A DNA stretch of 64,000 nucleotides, from contig OZ257255.1 of NCBI GenBank assembly GCA_965279655.1, positions 5,146,001 to 5,210,000 of the forward strand, given 5' to 3'. Shown here one piece after another: positions 1 to 8,167 of the stretch. The DNA comes from SCTM01 sp965279655 (GTDB lineage: Bacteria > Pseudomonadota > Alphaproteobacteria > Rhodospirillales > Rhodospirillaceae). How positions within the stretch are numbered: the stretch's first letter is position 1; each line of letters begins with the position of its first letter. The translations under genes and the position numbers were made by a program. The notes beneath the pieces are model-generated. The model saw only the letters and a list, made by a program, of their open reading frames with translations. It did no database searches and was not told the origin of the DNA.

Positions 1-992
1 GCGCCAAAATCGCTGATGCCGTGTTTGTCCAACACCACGGCCTCCGTATCGATGTACGCCGAGGTGCACGGAAGGGCGGTGATTGGCCTGGACGCGCCGC
101 CGAAGAGTTCGGTCCAATCCTGACCGCGTCGCGTAAGAAACCTTACCTCACCGTCTTCCAGCCGTGCATGAAGGCGGTAGCCGTCAAATTTGATCTCATG
201 CAGCCAATAGTCCTCGGCAGGCGGCAGATCGACACGGGTAGCCAATTCCGGGGGAATGAATGCGGGCATCTCGGTTGCTTTGGGCGCGCGGGCTTTTCGA
301 CGGGTTGGCTCGATGGCCCCCTTCGATTCCGTCCCATCGCGAGTGCGCGCACGGTTTGACACCCAAACCTCCTTCCCGCGTGCGATTTGCTCCATATCTC
401 GGCCGGTTTTGGCGCTGTGGTCTTCCTTGAGGAGTTCGTCGGCATCGCCCGGACGGGCCGCCTTGTCCTTGTCCTTGATCAGCAGCCAGTTTGCGTGGCG
501 TTCCTTGGGCCGGGGCTTCATCCGCACAAGCGCCCAGTCGCCACGGAGTTTCTGCCCCTTCAATCGGAATTTCAAATGACCGTCGACGTAGTCTCGTCGC
601 GGATTCTCCGAAAGCGGCAGCCATGTGCCGCGGTCCCAGACCATGACCGTGCCGCCGCCATATTGCCCTTTTGGAATCGTTCCTTCGAACCCGCCGTAGG
701 CCAAAGGGTGATCTTCCGTCTCGACTGCCAGGCGCCGGACGGCCGGATCCAAGCTTGGCCCTTTCGCCACGGCCCAGCTTTTCAGCACGCCGTCCATCTC
801 AAGGCGAAAGTCGTAGTGCAGATGGCTGGCGGCATGCTTCTGAATGACGAAGGAATGGCCCGACTTTGCGACCGTTTCCTTCCCGCTTGGCTCGGACGTC
901 ACTGCGAAGTCGCGCTTTTTTCGATAGCGCTGAAGGGCAGCGGAGGGGGGCTTCGGCCGCGCCGGTGCCCTTCCGCGAACGTTCGCGGCCAT
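1..992 (-). CDS. ligD: Non-homologous end-joining DNA ligase LigD, 5' part (runs off window)
   Basis: Partial gene; its 3' end lies before base 1. Read on the minus strand from ATG at 992 it gives 330 codons with no stop. Residues about 45-165 form the 3'-phosphoesterase domain (HYDFRLEMDG, then EDHPLAYGGFEG and IPKGQYGGGT). A basic linker leads to the ATP-dependent ligase domain, whose motif I is EIKFDGYR with the nucleotidyl-lysine at residue 268. The order phosphoesterase then ligase is that of LigD in Rhizobiales-type bacteria, where a polymerase domain often follows; that part would be outside the window. LigD seals double-strand breaks together with Ku. No ku gene is visible here. The start is chosen because upstream codons carry no family similarity. 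Confidence 0.93.
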   Translation of the reverse strand, partial: MAANVRGRAPARPKPPSAALQRYRKKRDFAVTSEPSGKETVAKSGHSFVIQKHAASHLHYDFRLEMDGVLKSWAVAKGPSLDPAVRRLAVETEDHPLAYGGFEGTIPKGQYGGGTVMVWDRGTWLPLSENPRRDYVDGHLKFRLKGQKLRGDWALVRMKPRPKERHANWLLIKDKDKAARPGDADELLKEDHSAKTGRDMEQIARGKEVWVSNRARTRDGTESKGAIEPTRRKARAPKATEMPAFIPPELATRVDLPPAEDYWLHEIKFDGYRLHARLEDGEVRFLTRRGQDWTELFGGASRPITALPCTSAYIDTEAVVLDKHGISDFG

Positions 993-1468
993 CAGCCTGC
1001 CTTCCGAAAGATGGACTGTCAGTAGTGAACGTCGGCCCGCGGGCAAAGTTCACAGCGTGTTGCACCATTACATCGCGCCAAATCGTTCGCTTGAGGGTCG
1101 GAACCCAAGCGCGCTATCCGCGTTCAGGTCTCGGAAGCCTACTGGTCAAGAGATTGTCGCAATGTCTGTCATTCTTGTATGTCTGCTCGTCGCATTCTGG
1201 GCCCTTACGGTGGTCGCCGGATTCGGTGCTGCCTATCTCGTCGAACGCTGGTTGCCGTTTCACTAGACGTCGAACCGAGGGTGGCCAGATTCGCCCGTCC
1301 CTGATTCGCAACCTTTAAGGGCCCACCGAACCCCGCTACTCTGCATTTGCCCGTTTCGGCGGAAAGCGGACGGTTGGGGGGACGGATCGTGATCACTCAA
1401 AAGAGCGAACTGAGAAACTCGCCACGGGTTGGTACTCCCACGGTTTCTGACCTCGGCTGCGTCCCCGC
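993..1468. other. Intergenic region between ligD and the GT39 gene
   Basis: A 476-base gap between the divergent ligD and glycosyltransferase genes. It should hold both promoters, but I do not see a convincing -35/-10 pair. The only coding candidate is the short membrane ORF listed separately. No tRNA-like or strong hairpin structure was noticed. Confidence 0.6.
1162..1266 (+). CDS. Possible 34-residue single-span membrane peptide
   Basis: From ATG at 1162 the reading frame encodes 34 residues, almost all one hydrophobic span (ILVCLLVAFWALTVVAGF) followed by a short charged end (VERWLPFH). The composition is what a small inner-membrane protein would show, and the frame lies in an otherwise empty gap. 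Against it, no Shine-Dalgarno sequence precedes the ATG, and I do not recognise a family. A longer in-frame version from 1057 adds an unconvincing polar N-terminus. Confidence 0.25.
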   Translation: MSVILVCLLVAFWALTVVAGFGAAYLVERWLPFH

Positions 1469-3010
1469 GTGAGCCATTCCGATTCCCATGCGCGGTGGTA
1501 CATCCCTGCGCTCGTTGTGTTCGCGCTGCTCTTGCGCCTGCCATTCTTTGGCAGCCCTGCGGTCCACATCGACGAGCAGTTCTATCTGACCGTCGCGGAG
1601 AAATGGGTTCACCATGGCATGATCCCGTTTGTCGACATCTGGGATCGCAAGCCACTCGGTACCTTCATTGTTTATGCTCTCCCTGCGCTGACACCGTTTC
1701 CAATCATCGGTTATCAGCTTCTCGCCACCTTCTTCGTCATCGGCACCGGACTGGCGATCTTTAACATCGGCGCCTTGATTGACTCTCCGCGCGTCGGGTT
1801 CATGGCCGCGCTGGTCTATGCTGTAGCGGTTGGGTTGATGGAAGGGCCCGGCGGACAGACGCCGGTCTTCTACAATTTGCCTGTGGCCATCGCGATCTGC
1901 CTCTATCTGAACACCGTATCGGCACGCGAGCGTCCGAGCATTAATCGGATCGTCGCTGTCGGCCTCGGATCCTGCTTCTTGTTCGGGTTGGCCATCCAAA
2001 TCAAGTACGTGGCTGCGATCGAGGGCGCGGCCCTGTCGCTTTTCTACCTAATAGCGTTGCGCTTGCGCCATCGCGTGTCATTTGGCCTATTGGCAACGCT
2101 CGCGCTGGGCATGATTGGGCTTGCGATCTCGCCCACCGCAATGGTCGCAGGAATCTATGCTCGGATCGGGCACTGGCCCGAATTCTTCGAGAGCAATTTC
2201 GCGTCAATTTTCGCGAAGCACCTTTGGAATCTGCCGTTCGCGGAGTTCCTGCGACGCTTCAGGGAATCCAGTCTGTTTTGCGTGTTCTTCTTGCCGTTCG
2301 CGGCCTACGCGCTGCTGACGTGCCGACGCGCGCAGCTGAGCGAGCGTTCCGCGTGGGCGTTTTCTGGTGTTGTCCTGTGGATCGTCATGGCCCTACCGGG
2401 CGCGCTCATGCTCGGCAACCCAACGCGGCACTACTTCCTCCCCACCTTGGCTCCCCTGGCCGTACTTACGGCCTTTGGCTTGTCGCGTATCGCGGCTTCA
2501 CCAGGCATGCCGGGGCGATTCTTCGCCAGGCTCCAAGCGCGTGCGTCTGGCTACGGCGCGTTGCTTGCGATCCTGCTCGTACCCCTCATCGGAACCGCCA
2601 TCATCGCTATTGAGAATCCTCGCGAGCGTGGAGAAAAGGCGGATGTGTATGCGGTTGCAGAAGAGATTCGGCGCTACCTCAAGCCCGGCGAATGCTTATT
2701 TGCCTTCAATCGCCTGCCGATTCTCTACATGCTGACGGATTCCTGTGCCCCGTCGCGATACATGTTTCCGAATCATATTTCGGAAATTGCCGAAGTCCGT
2801 ACGCCGGGTGGGGAGCGCTTAGAGGAACTCGCACGTGTCCTCGCGTCCCGACCGCCGGTAATCTATGTGCGACGCCCGTTCACACCGGATATTGCACCGG
2901 AAGCGATTGCTATGTTCGAGAAAGCGGTGGAGGCCGACTACGAGCTGCGATACGTGCGCCGCGCTTACCGTCAGTTCCACGCCGTCTATACGGTGAAGCC
3001 GAAGCCCTAA
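1469..3010 (+). CDS. GT39/ArnT-type polytopic membrane glycosyltransferase
   Basis: A 513-residue integral membrane protein with roughly ten or more hydrophobic spans and a soluble C-terminal part. The first periplasmic loop has the acidic HIDEQFY motif after a LRLPFF hydrophobic stretch, as in dolichyl-phosphate-mannose and ArnT-like transferases, where the Asp-Glu pair is catalytic. Such enzymes move a sugar from a polyprenyl-phosphate donor to a lipid or protein acceptor on the outer face of the membrane. The start is GTG at 1469 with no clear ribosome site. The convergent neighbour is a GT2-GtrA protein of the type that makes or flips polyprenyl-phosphate sugars, so the two may cooperate, though they are not in one transcript. 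The acceptor is unknown. Confidence 0.72.
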   Translation: MSHSDSHARWYIPALVVFALLLRLPFFGSPAVHIDEQFYLTVAEKWVHHGMIPFVDIWDRKPLGTFIVYALPALTPFPIIGYQLLATFFVIGTGLAIFNIGALIDSPRVGFMAALVYAVAVGLMEGPGGQTPVFYNLPVAIAICLYLNTVSARERPSINRIVAVGLGSCFLFGLAIQIKYVAAIEGAALSLFYLIALRLRHRVSFGLLATLALGMIGLAISPTAMVAGIYARIGHWPEFFESNFASIFAKHLWNLPFAEFLRRFRESSLFCVFFLPFAAYALLTCRRAQLSERSAWAFSGVVLWIVMALPGALMLGNPTRHYFLPTLAPLAVLTAFGLSRIAASPGMPGRFFARLQARASGYGALLAILLVPLIGTAIIAIENPRERGEKADVYAVAEEIRRYLKPGECLFAFNRLPILYMLTDSCAPSRYMFPNHISEIAEVRTPGGERLEELARVLASRPPVIYVRRPFTPDIAPEAIAMFEKAVEADYELRYVRRAYRQFHAVYTVKPKP

Positions 3011-3015
3011 ACGGC

Positions 3016-4143
3016 TTAGCTGCGACGGACGGCGGCCGCGCTTCGCGACATGTGCGTCCACAAGGTGCTGATCGCGATTCCCGCTGCCCCGGCAAGCCAC
3101 CAAGTCTGTGTCTCACTATAGAGCATCCCGGCCAAACTCAGATTGCCGATGAGGCCGATACTCGCGCTTGCGCAAAACGATAGCACGTCGGCCCACGCGG
3201 CAATCCCTTCGGGACGGCGGCGGCGAAACGAAGCGGTGATGAGGTAACTCGCGGCAACGCCGAAAACAGACGCCGCTGCCTGCGCCAGGCCGAACTCGAA
3301 CCAACGCAGCGCCCCCGACAGCAGGCCGAGATGCACGACAACGCTTCCTACCAGGACACCAGACAGGACCAGCGCGCGCACCGGAATGTATCGACCGACG
3401 GTCTTGGCGAGCAACAACGCGCCATGCTCCACGACGACCCGGGCATCGAGCTTGCTCTCCCCATGGATGCGGGGTCGGAAGCAGTAGGGCAGTTCCGCGA
3501 CCCGCAGGGGTTCAGCGGAAGACGCCAGCAGATCGAGAAGGATCTTGTAACCGTTGCCCGCGAGGTCGTGCGCGGCCCCCAGGAAGCGATCGCGCCGTAC
3601 CATGAAGAAGCCGCTCATGGGATCGGTCACCTTCGAGCGCACGATGAACTCGCTCAAGGACGTGGCGAAGCGGCTGACAAGTTGGCGCGCGCGCGACCAC
3701 TCGCCCACGCTGCCACCCCTCATGTAGCGCGAGCCGATCACGATGTCGGTCTCCCGCGCCTCCAATATCCGCAGCATCGGAACGAGCAGCGCTTCGTCAT
3801 GCTGTAGGTCCGCGTCCATCACGGCGACGTAGGGCGCGTTTACACTCAGTACGCCTTCGATCACGGCCGAGGAGAGCCCGCGCCGTGCGATCCGCTGGAT
3901 ACAACGAACGTGGGGCTTCAGGCGACCGATGCGGTTTACGGCCTCGGCCGTGCCGTCAGGCGAGTCATCGTCAACGAAGATCACTTCCCAGGCATGACCC
4001 ATAAGGGCCAGTTCCAACTTCTCGACAAGCACCGGTACGTTGGCCGCTTCTTTGAAGGTTGGCACGATGATTGCCACGTCCGCCGGAAGGCGAGCGGGAA
4101 CCATTCCAGTAGCAGGCAGCAGAGTTGGATTGATCGTATGCAT
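3016..4143 (-). CDS. GT2 polyprenyl-phosphate sugar transferase with C-terminal GtrA domain
   Basis: 375 residues. The N-terminal half is a dolichol-phosphate mannosyltransferase-like GT2 domain (IIVPTFKEAANVPVL, FVDDDSPDGT, VMDADLQHDE, GSRYMRGG, DPMSGFFMVRR, HGESKL). The C-terminal third has four hydrophobic spans typical of GtrA/DPMS proteins. The enzyme is expected to load a nucleotide sugar onto polyprenyl phosphate at the inner membrane, the GtrA part possibly helping to flip it. ATG at 4143 is preferred to a GTG at 4167, though neither has a strong ribosome site. It ends 5 bases after the convergent GT39 gene. A close paralogue without the GtrA domain starts at 13905. The sugar is unknown. 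Confidence 0.85.
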   Translation of the reverse strand: MHTINPTLLPATGMVPARLPADVAIIVPTFKEAANVPVLVEKLELALMGHAWEVIFVDDDSPDGTAEAVNRIGRLKPHVRCIQRIARRGLSSAVIEGVLSVNAPYVAVMDADLQHDEALLVPMLRILEARETDIVIGSRYMRGGSVGEWSRARQLVSRFATSLSEFIVRSKVTDPMSGFFMVRRDRFLGAAHDLAGNGYKILLDLLASSAEPLRVAELPYCFRPRIHGESKLDARVVVEHGALLLAKTVGRYIPVRALVLSGVLVGSVVVHLGLLSGALRWFEFGLAQAAASVFGVAASYLITASFRRRRPEGIAAWADVLSFCASASIGLIGNLSLAGMLYSETQTWWLAGAAGIAISTLWTHMSRSAAAVRRS

Positions 4144-4591
4144 GGAAACCGCACGTCCGTGAAACACTGCGCAGGGCGCTACTCAACGCTCCGCTCACCG
4201 GACGTTGCCGTCCGGCTTCGTTCCTCCGAATTCACGCAGAGAGCCAGCGTGCAACCCCCGCTGGACCCCGATAAACCCCTGAGCAAACCCACCTAACTTG
4301 CTGGCAGACTAAGCGAAAGTTCGCACCTGCACAATCCGCCCAAGAGCCTGGCAACGGGTGGTTGCGGGCGGCAGGGGGTCCTTTATTGGGGGTTGGCTCC
4401 CGGCTCAATTTTCGGGGCTGGAATGCCGGTCCAGGTGAAAAATCAGGGTATTGGCCGCCCAGGCTGATTGCCGGGCCAAGTATCCGGCAATCATCGAATC
4501 CGATCAGTCGGCACCGCGGGAACTGCGGCTGGCCAAGGACCCTGCCTCGGAGGCGCCGCGTTCACCCTGTCACTCCGCGGCGGAGACTTCC
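4144..4591. other. Gene-poor region with hairpins
   Basis: Upstream of the minus-strand GT2 gene and the decayed GlsB gene. I see no credible gene. It contains a 7-bp perfect hairpin at 4198-4215 (CCGGACG, TTGC, CGTCCGG), which would lie in the 5' leader of the minus-strand GT2, and a 10-bp inverted repeat at 4465-4493 listed separately. The short reading frames here have low-complexity arginine-rich translations and look spurious. Confidence 0.55.
4465..4493. repeat. Perfect 10-bp inverted repeat with 9-base loop
   Basis: TGATTGCCGG at 4465-4474 is followed, after 9 bases, by its exact reverse complement CCGGCAATCA at 4484-4493. It stands alone in a gene-poor region about 100 bases before the GlsB remnant. 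It could be a regulator's operator, an RNA hairpin or an old terminator. There is no T-run on either side, so a simple intrinsic terminator is unlikely. Confidence 0.5.
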
Positions 4592-4699
4592 CATGTCATT
4601 TCTCGGGTGGCTGATCCTCGCGAGAATAGTATCGCTGGCCTCAACTTCTCGAGCCTGGTTGTGGCGGTGATCCGGGGGATCATTGTCTTGGTGTTCTAA
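4592..4699 (+). pseudogene. Decayed GlsB/YeaQ/YmgE (transglycosylase-associated) membrane protein gene
   Basis: A remnant of a small gene normally about 80 codons long. The ATG at 4592 opens with MSFLGWLIL, the usual start of GlsB/YeaQ proteins, but this frame stops after 25 codons. A different frame just downstream encodes AGLNFSSLVVAVIRGIIVLVF and then TAA at 4699, which matches the family's C-terminal signature (GFNxxSxVVAVIGAIxVL). The middle glycine-rich span of about 40-45 codons is missing and the two ends are out of frame, so an internal deletion with frameshift is the simplest explanation. A purine-rich ribosome-site-like GGCGGAGA still precedes the ATG. Confidence 0.62.
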
Positions 4700-4788
4700 A
4701 CGCCGTCCGAAAAGCTTGAGGGAAGCGGCTTTCGCCCCTCAGGACCAACAGGTATCGTTCCTGCCGCCGCGTTGCCAATGGCCCTTGC

Positions 4789-5559
4789 ATGCTCGATATC
4801 CGTCAAATTCCTATTCTGAACGACAACTACATCTACCTCGTGCGCGAGCCGAGCGGATGCGTTGCTGTTGTGGATCCCGCCGGCGTGACTCCGGTGCTGC
4901 GGGAGGCCGAACGGCTGGGATGGACGATCACCCACATTCTCAATACCCATCACCATCCCGATCATGTCGGCGGCAACGTGGAATTGAAGTGGCTTACCAA
5001 GTGTCAGATCGTCGGACCTGCGGCTGACCCACAGCGCATCCCTGGCATGGATGTCAGGGTTGCCGACGGAGATGTCTTCAAGTTCGGCACAGAGGAGGCC
5101 GAGGTCTTTTTCGTGCCCGGACATACGCGTGGCCACATCGCTTACTGGTTCAAGAACTCGGCGGCGCTGTTCTGCGGCGACACGTTGTTCTCCATTGGCT
5201 GTGGCCGCCTCTTCGAGGGCACGCCCGAGGAAATGTGGAACAGTCTATCGCGCTTGCGCCGCCTGCCAGCGGATACGCGAATCTACTGCGCCCATGAATA
5301 CACAGAGAGCAACATCCGCTTTGCGCTGACCGTCGAGCCTGACAATCAAGCTCTGCGCCGGCGCGCCGCCGAAGTGAAAGATCTGCGGGCGAAGGGCTTG
5401 CCGACGGTTCCTTCTCGTCTCGGCGAGGAGATCGAGGCTAATCCCTTCTTGCGCGCCGATGTGCCGGCGCTCCAGGCCGCGCTCGGCATGGCCGGCCAGG
5501 ACCCGGTCGAAGTGTTCGCGGCCGTTCGGCGTCAGAAAGACACCTTCAAGGCCGCATAA
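4789..5559 (+). CDS. gloB: Hydroxyacylglutathione hydrolase (glyoxalase II)
   Basis: 256 residues, the normal length of the family. The metallo-beta-lactamase-fold motif THHHPDH is at residues 53-59 (His54, His56, Asp58, His59), followed by GHTRGH, the FCGDTLFSIGCGRLFEG block and CAHEYT with a further metal ligand. The N-terminus (IRQIPILNDNYIYLV) is the standard glyoxalase II start, which supports the ATG at 4789 although the ribosome site is weak. It hydrolyses S-lactoylglutathione to lactate and glutathione in the cytosol, the second step of methylglyoxal detoxification. No glyoxalase I gene is visible nearby. Confidence 0.95.
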   Translation: MLDIRQIPILNDNYIYLVREPSGCVAVVDPAGVTPVLREAERLGWTITHILNTHHHPDHVGGNVELKWLTKCQIVGPAADPQRIPGMDVRVADGDVFKFGTEEAEVFFVPGHTRGHIAYWFKNSAALFCGDTLFSIGCGRLFEGTPEEMWNSLSRLRRLPADTRIYCAHEYTESNIRFALTVEPDNQALRRRAAEVKDLRAKGLPTVPSRLGEEIEANPFLRADVPALQAALGMAGQDPVEVFAAVRRQKDTFKAA

Positions 5560-5562
5560 GTC

Positions 5563-5859
5563 CTATCGTGTTGGATCGATAGCGTCGGCCACGCGATTCT
5601 TCTGCCGCCGCGGCAGGAGTTTCATCATCAGAATGAATGCCGAGAGGCCGAGGCATATCGTGTTTGTCACGATCAATGGCCACTTCTCGATCATCACGCC
5701 ATATGCTGTCCACAGGGCAAAGGCGGATACGGTTAACACATACATTCCCGCAGAAATGTCGTCGGTCTTGCGCGATCGGATGATTTTCCAGGCTTGCGGC
5801 GTGAAGCTGAGGATAGACGTCGCCGTTGCGCCGGCGCCGATCGCCGTATGGATATCCAC
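5563..5859 (-). CDS. SemiSWEET family small transporter
   Basis: 98 residues with three hydrophobic spans. The first contains SILSFTPQAWKIIRSRKTDDIS, broken here only as a description of the Pro-Gln motif (residues about 18-24) that marks SemiSWEET/PQ-loop sugar transporters; the third is followed by a basic tail. SemiSWEETs act as dimers that let small sugars cross the inner membrane. The start is taken as GTG at 5859, preceded by a GGGAGTG ribosome site; a longer frame to 5937 adds a charged segment outside the family alignment. It is convergent with gloB, 3 bases from its stop. The substrate is not deducible. Confidence 0.82.
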   Translation of the reverse strand: MDIHTAIGAGATATSILSFTPQAWKIIRSRKTDDISAGMYVLTVSAFALWTAYGVMIEKWPLIVTNTICLGLSAFILMMKLLPRRQKNRVADAIDPTR

Positions 5860-6122
5860 GAGGCACTCCCGCTCCGTTTGCCTGACGGCAAAACGCCGTG
5901 CAGCGGGTTCAGTCGCGCCTACACGTGGCGCGATCAATTCCGGCTGACGGCGATGTCAATTTTTCCGACAGCAGACTTGATGTGGCCAAGCCCGTGACCT
6001 CATGGCGATTTCTTTCGGGTCGGGCCGGTCAGGTGTCAGGCGATCTTACGCCCATCCCAACTCACGGCGCCGCCTACGGCGACAGCACGCGGTTTCATCA
6101 GCAAAACAAGCATCGGGCACGG

Positions 6123-6138
6123 TGGCATGTGAATTGCA
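6123..6138 (+). promoter_or_regulatory. Sigma-54 (RpoN) -24/-12 promoter for the PEP-CTERM-type gene
   Basis: TGGCATG, four bases (TGAA), then TTGCA matches the sigma-54 consensus TGGCACG-N4-TTGCW at all but one defined position (C to T). The invariant GG (6124-6125) and GC (6136-6137) are separated by the required 10 bases. Transcription would begin near 6149, giving a leader of about 48 bases to the ATG at 6197. Sigma-54 control of PEP-CTERM proteins through the PrsK/PrsR two-component system is known, which makes the placement meaningful. Confidence 0.72.
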
Positions 6139-6196
6139 CTGATTCTCTCAAGCACCGCGAACGCCCCGTTCGCGCCTGTGCGCGAGAGGAACCCCA

Positions 6197-6889
6197 ATGT
6201 CCCGCCCCTTCGTTGCTTCCGCGGTCCTGGCCGCCGCACTCTCTGTCTCAGCGACAGCATGGGCCGATGTCATCATCAGTCCGAACAGTGTCGCCGCGTC
6301 GTCGTCCGATCCTGAAGCGCCCGCCATCAACACGATCAACCAGTCGGGGCTCTTATCTCCCTTCGTCAGCGGCGTAACGGATTTCGACGCGTACATGGCG
6401 GGAAATCCGCTGCACGACTGGGCCTTCGGTACCGAATGGTTCAGCCAAGAGGAATTGGTCGCGAATAACACCTCCGCAGTGTTGACCTTCGATCTCGGTT
6501 CCGTCGTCACCATCAACCGCCTCGCCCTGTGGAACGAGGAGTTCGCCGGAATTGCCGGCTTCAATCTGCTCGTGTCGACGGACGGACTTACCTACACGAC
6601 CGTGCTCAGCGGCGTTTCGCCATCCGACAATCCCATCGACCAGAACTATCCCGCGGAAATCTTTGCCCTCGGGGCACAAAGCGCGCGCTTCGTGCGTCTT
6701 GATGGCTTCAGCTGCCCGCAACCGAACCCGGATGGATACGTTGCCTGCGGGCTCGGCGAAATTGCCTTCGCCATGCTTACCGACGGTGGTGGTCCTCCCA
6801 CCGGAACACCCGTCCCAGGAGCAATCCTCCTCCTCGGGGGCGGTCTTCTTGGCCTTCTTGGGCTCAGAATCAGCCGCAAAAACCCGTGA
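6197..6889 (+). CDS. PEP-CTERM/VPxPA-type sorted surface protein with discoidin-like domain
   Basis: 230 residues. There is an N-terminal signal peptide ending near ATAWA, a central beta-rich domain of about 170 residues that resembles an F5/8-type C (discoidin) fold (LTFDLGSVVTINRLALWNEE and GFNLLVSTDG segments), and a C-terminal sorting tail: TPVPGAILLLGGGLLGLLGL followed by basic RISRK. That Pro-rich motif, hydrophobic span and basic end are the exosortase recognition layout. The mature protein should be exported and released to the exopolysaccharide matrix or cell surface. No exosortase gene is in the window. A sigma-54 promoter lies just upstream. The ribosome site is a modest GAGAGGAA. 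Confidence 0.78.
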   Translation: MSRPFVASAVLAAALSVSATAWADVIISPNSVAASSSDPEAPAINTINQSGLLSPFVSGVTDFDAYMAGNPLHDWAFGTEWFSQEELVANNTSAVLTFDLGSVVTINRLALWNEEFAGIAGFNLLVSTDGLTYTTVLSGVSPSDNPIDQNYPAEIFALGAQSARFVRLDGFSCPQPNPDGYVACGLGEIAFAMLTDGGGPPTGTPVPGAILLLGGGLLGLLGLRISRKNP

Positions 6890-6964
6890 ATAGCGCGCTC
6901 AATGCAGCCAACTCGCTAGGCCACGCGTAGGTGCGTCAGGTGACATCGCTGCAGAAAGCCGGCC

Positions 6965-7669
6965 ATGCATATCGTTATCGCTGATGACCACGACCTGGTT
7001 CGCGACGGGCTTCGAGCCCATGTCCAGGTATTGGCGCCCCATGCCCAAGTCTCTGAAGCATCGTCGTGCAGCGATGTTCTCGCGCTTGCACGCATTCCAC
7101 CGAATCCCGACCTCATCCTGCTCGATCTCAATATGCCGGGCATGGACGTTGCCGACGGGGGACGCCTGGACGGCATGGGTGGCCTGCGCGCCATCACCGG
7201 GGCGTTCCCCGGTGTGCCGGTGGTGATCGTTTCTGGCTACTCTGACACCGCAACGGTCACAGCTGCCCTGCGAAGCGGTGCGCGCGGCTTCGTGCCGAAG
7301 ACTTATCCCGGCAAGACACTGCTTTCCGCGCTTCGTCAGGTATTGAGCGGCGATGTGTTCGTGCCTGACGTTACGCCGATCCCTGGCGGGGGCATTTGGC
7401 CGCCGCAGACCGACCTTGCCGCCGGTCAGGGCCCGTCGCACCCCCTGCGGCGGGTGAGTTCCCGGGAGGCCACCGTGCTACAACTCCTCGTTCGGGGCCT
7501 CACCAACAAGGAAATCGCCTTGCAGCTAGGCCTCAAGGAAATCACGGTAAAGGTCCATCTCCAGCACGCATACCGCAAGATTGGCGCATCTAATCGTGCC
7601 GATGCGGTCCGGATCATCCTGCAATCCGGCAGCCCCGATCAACCGGTGGCCTTGGACGCCGTCGGCTAG
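6965..7669 (+). CDS. NarL/FixJ-family response regulator
   Basis: 234 residues. The receiver domain (about 1-130) has the acidic pair ADDHD near residue 7, the phosphoacceptor Asp54 (LILLDLNMPG), a conserved SGYSD and the FVPK lysine. An unusual glycine/Asp-rich insertion (DVADGGRLDGMGG) follows the phosphoacceptor loop. The C-terminal LuxR-type helix-turn-helix spans about 165-230 (SSREATVLQLLVRGLTNKEI, then KEITVKVHLQHAYRKIG). It would act as a phosphorylation-controlled transcription factor. No cognate kinase is adjacent; a single-domain receiver gene follows 49 bases downstream. The gene lies 75 bases behind the sigma-54-driven surface protein gene, so read-through is possible. Confidence 0.92.
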   Translation: MHIVIADDHDLVRDGLRAHVQVLAPHAQVSEASSCSDVLALARIPPNPDLILLDLNMPGMDVADGGRLDGMGGLRAITGAFPGVPVVIVSGYSDTATVTAALRSGARGFVPKTYPGKTLLSALRQVLSGDVFVPDVTPIPGGGIWPPQTDLAAGQGPSHPLRRVSSREATVLQLLVRGLTNKEIALQLGLKEITVKVHLQHAYRKIGASNRADAVRIILQSGSPDQPVALDAVG

Positions 7670-7718
7670 TCCCTGCTGGGGCTGGACCTATTCACCAAAA
7701 TAGACCAATACCAACGGG

Positions 7719-8102
7719 ATGAGGGGTGCTCCCAAAAGTCCCGTGCTGATCGTCGACGACTATGTCACCATGGCGGAAGTCGTCCGTAACCTGCTGGTTC
7801 ATATGGGTTTTGAGGTCGTGGACTTGGCGGCCGACGGAAGGCAGGCCTACGCCATGGCTGCATCCGGCCGGTACGGTCTGGTGATTTCCGACTGGGACAT
7901 GCACCCCATGACCGGTCTCGAATTGTTGCAGCGAATGCGGGAAAACCCCGTCTTAACCACTACCCCCGTTATAATCGTCTCTGCGGATGCCACTCCTGAG
8001 CGGGCCGCTGCAGCGGATCAGGCGGGAGCCGCTGCATTTCTGAGTAAGCCCTTTACGGCCGACCATCTGCGCTCCGCGGTCGAAATAGCCCTGGCCCGCT
8101 GA
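7719..8102 (+). CDS. Single-domain CheY-like response regulator
   Basis: 127 residues, only a receiver domain: acidic pair IVDDY (residues 11-15), phosphoacceptor Asp58 in ISDWDMHPMTG, conserved IVSAD and the switch lysine in FLSKPF. There is no output domain, so it should work by protein-protein contact, for example in chemotaxis, motility or a phosphorelay. It sits between a LuxR-type regulator and an unknown 347-residue protein on the same strand. The latter could be its partner, but this is only inferred from position. No chemotaxis genes are in the window. Confidence 0.9.
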   Translation: MRGAPKSPVLIVDDYVTMAEVVRNLLVHMGFEVVDLAADGRQAYAMAASGRYGLVISDWDMHPMTGLELLQRMRENPVLTTTPVIIVSADATPERAAAADQAGAAAFLSKPFTADHLRSAVEIALAR

Positions 8103-8167
8103 TTCATGGACCTCGCGAATCTCCGATCTGAAGTGGCGCGGGTTCCGACCGGCTTTCGGCTGCGAGC

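Noticed and set aside
196..624. 142-codon minus-strand frame over ligD
   Set aside because: It is a different frame from the one carrying the LigD phosphoesterase and ligase motifs, and has no motif of its own.
4362..4670. 102-codon and 82-codon open frames upstream of gloB as genes
   Set aside because: Their translations are arginine/proline-rich without similarity until they run into the GlsB remnant, which explains the only recognisable residues.
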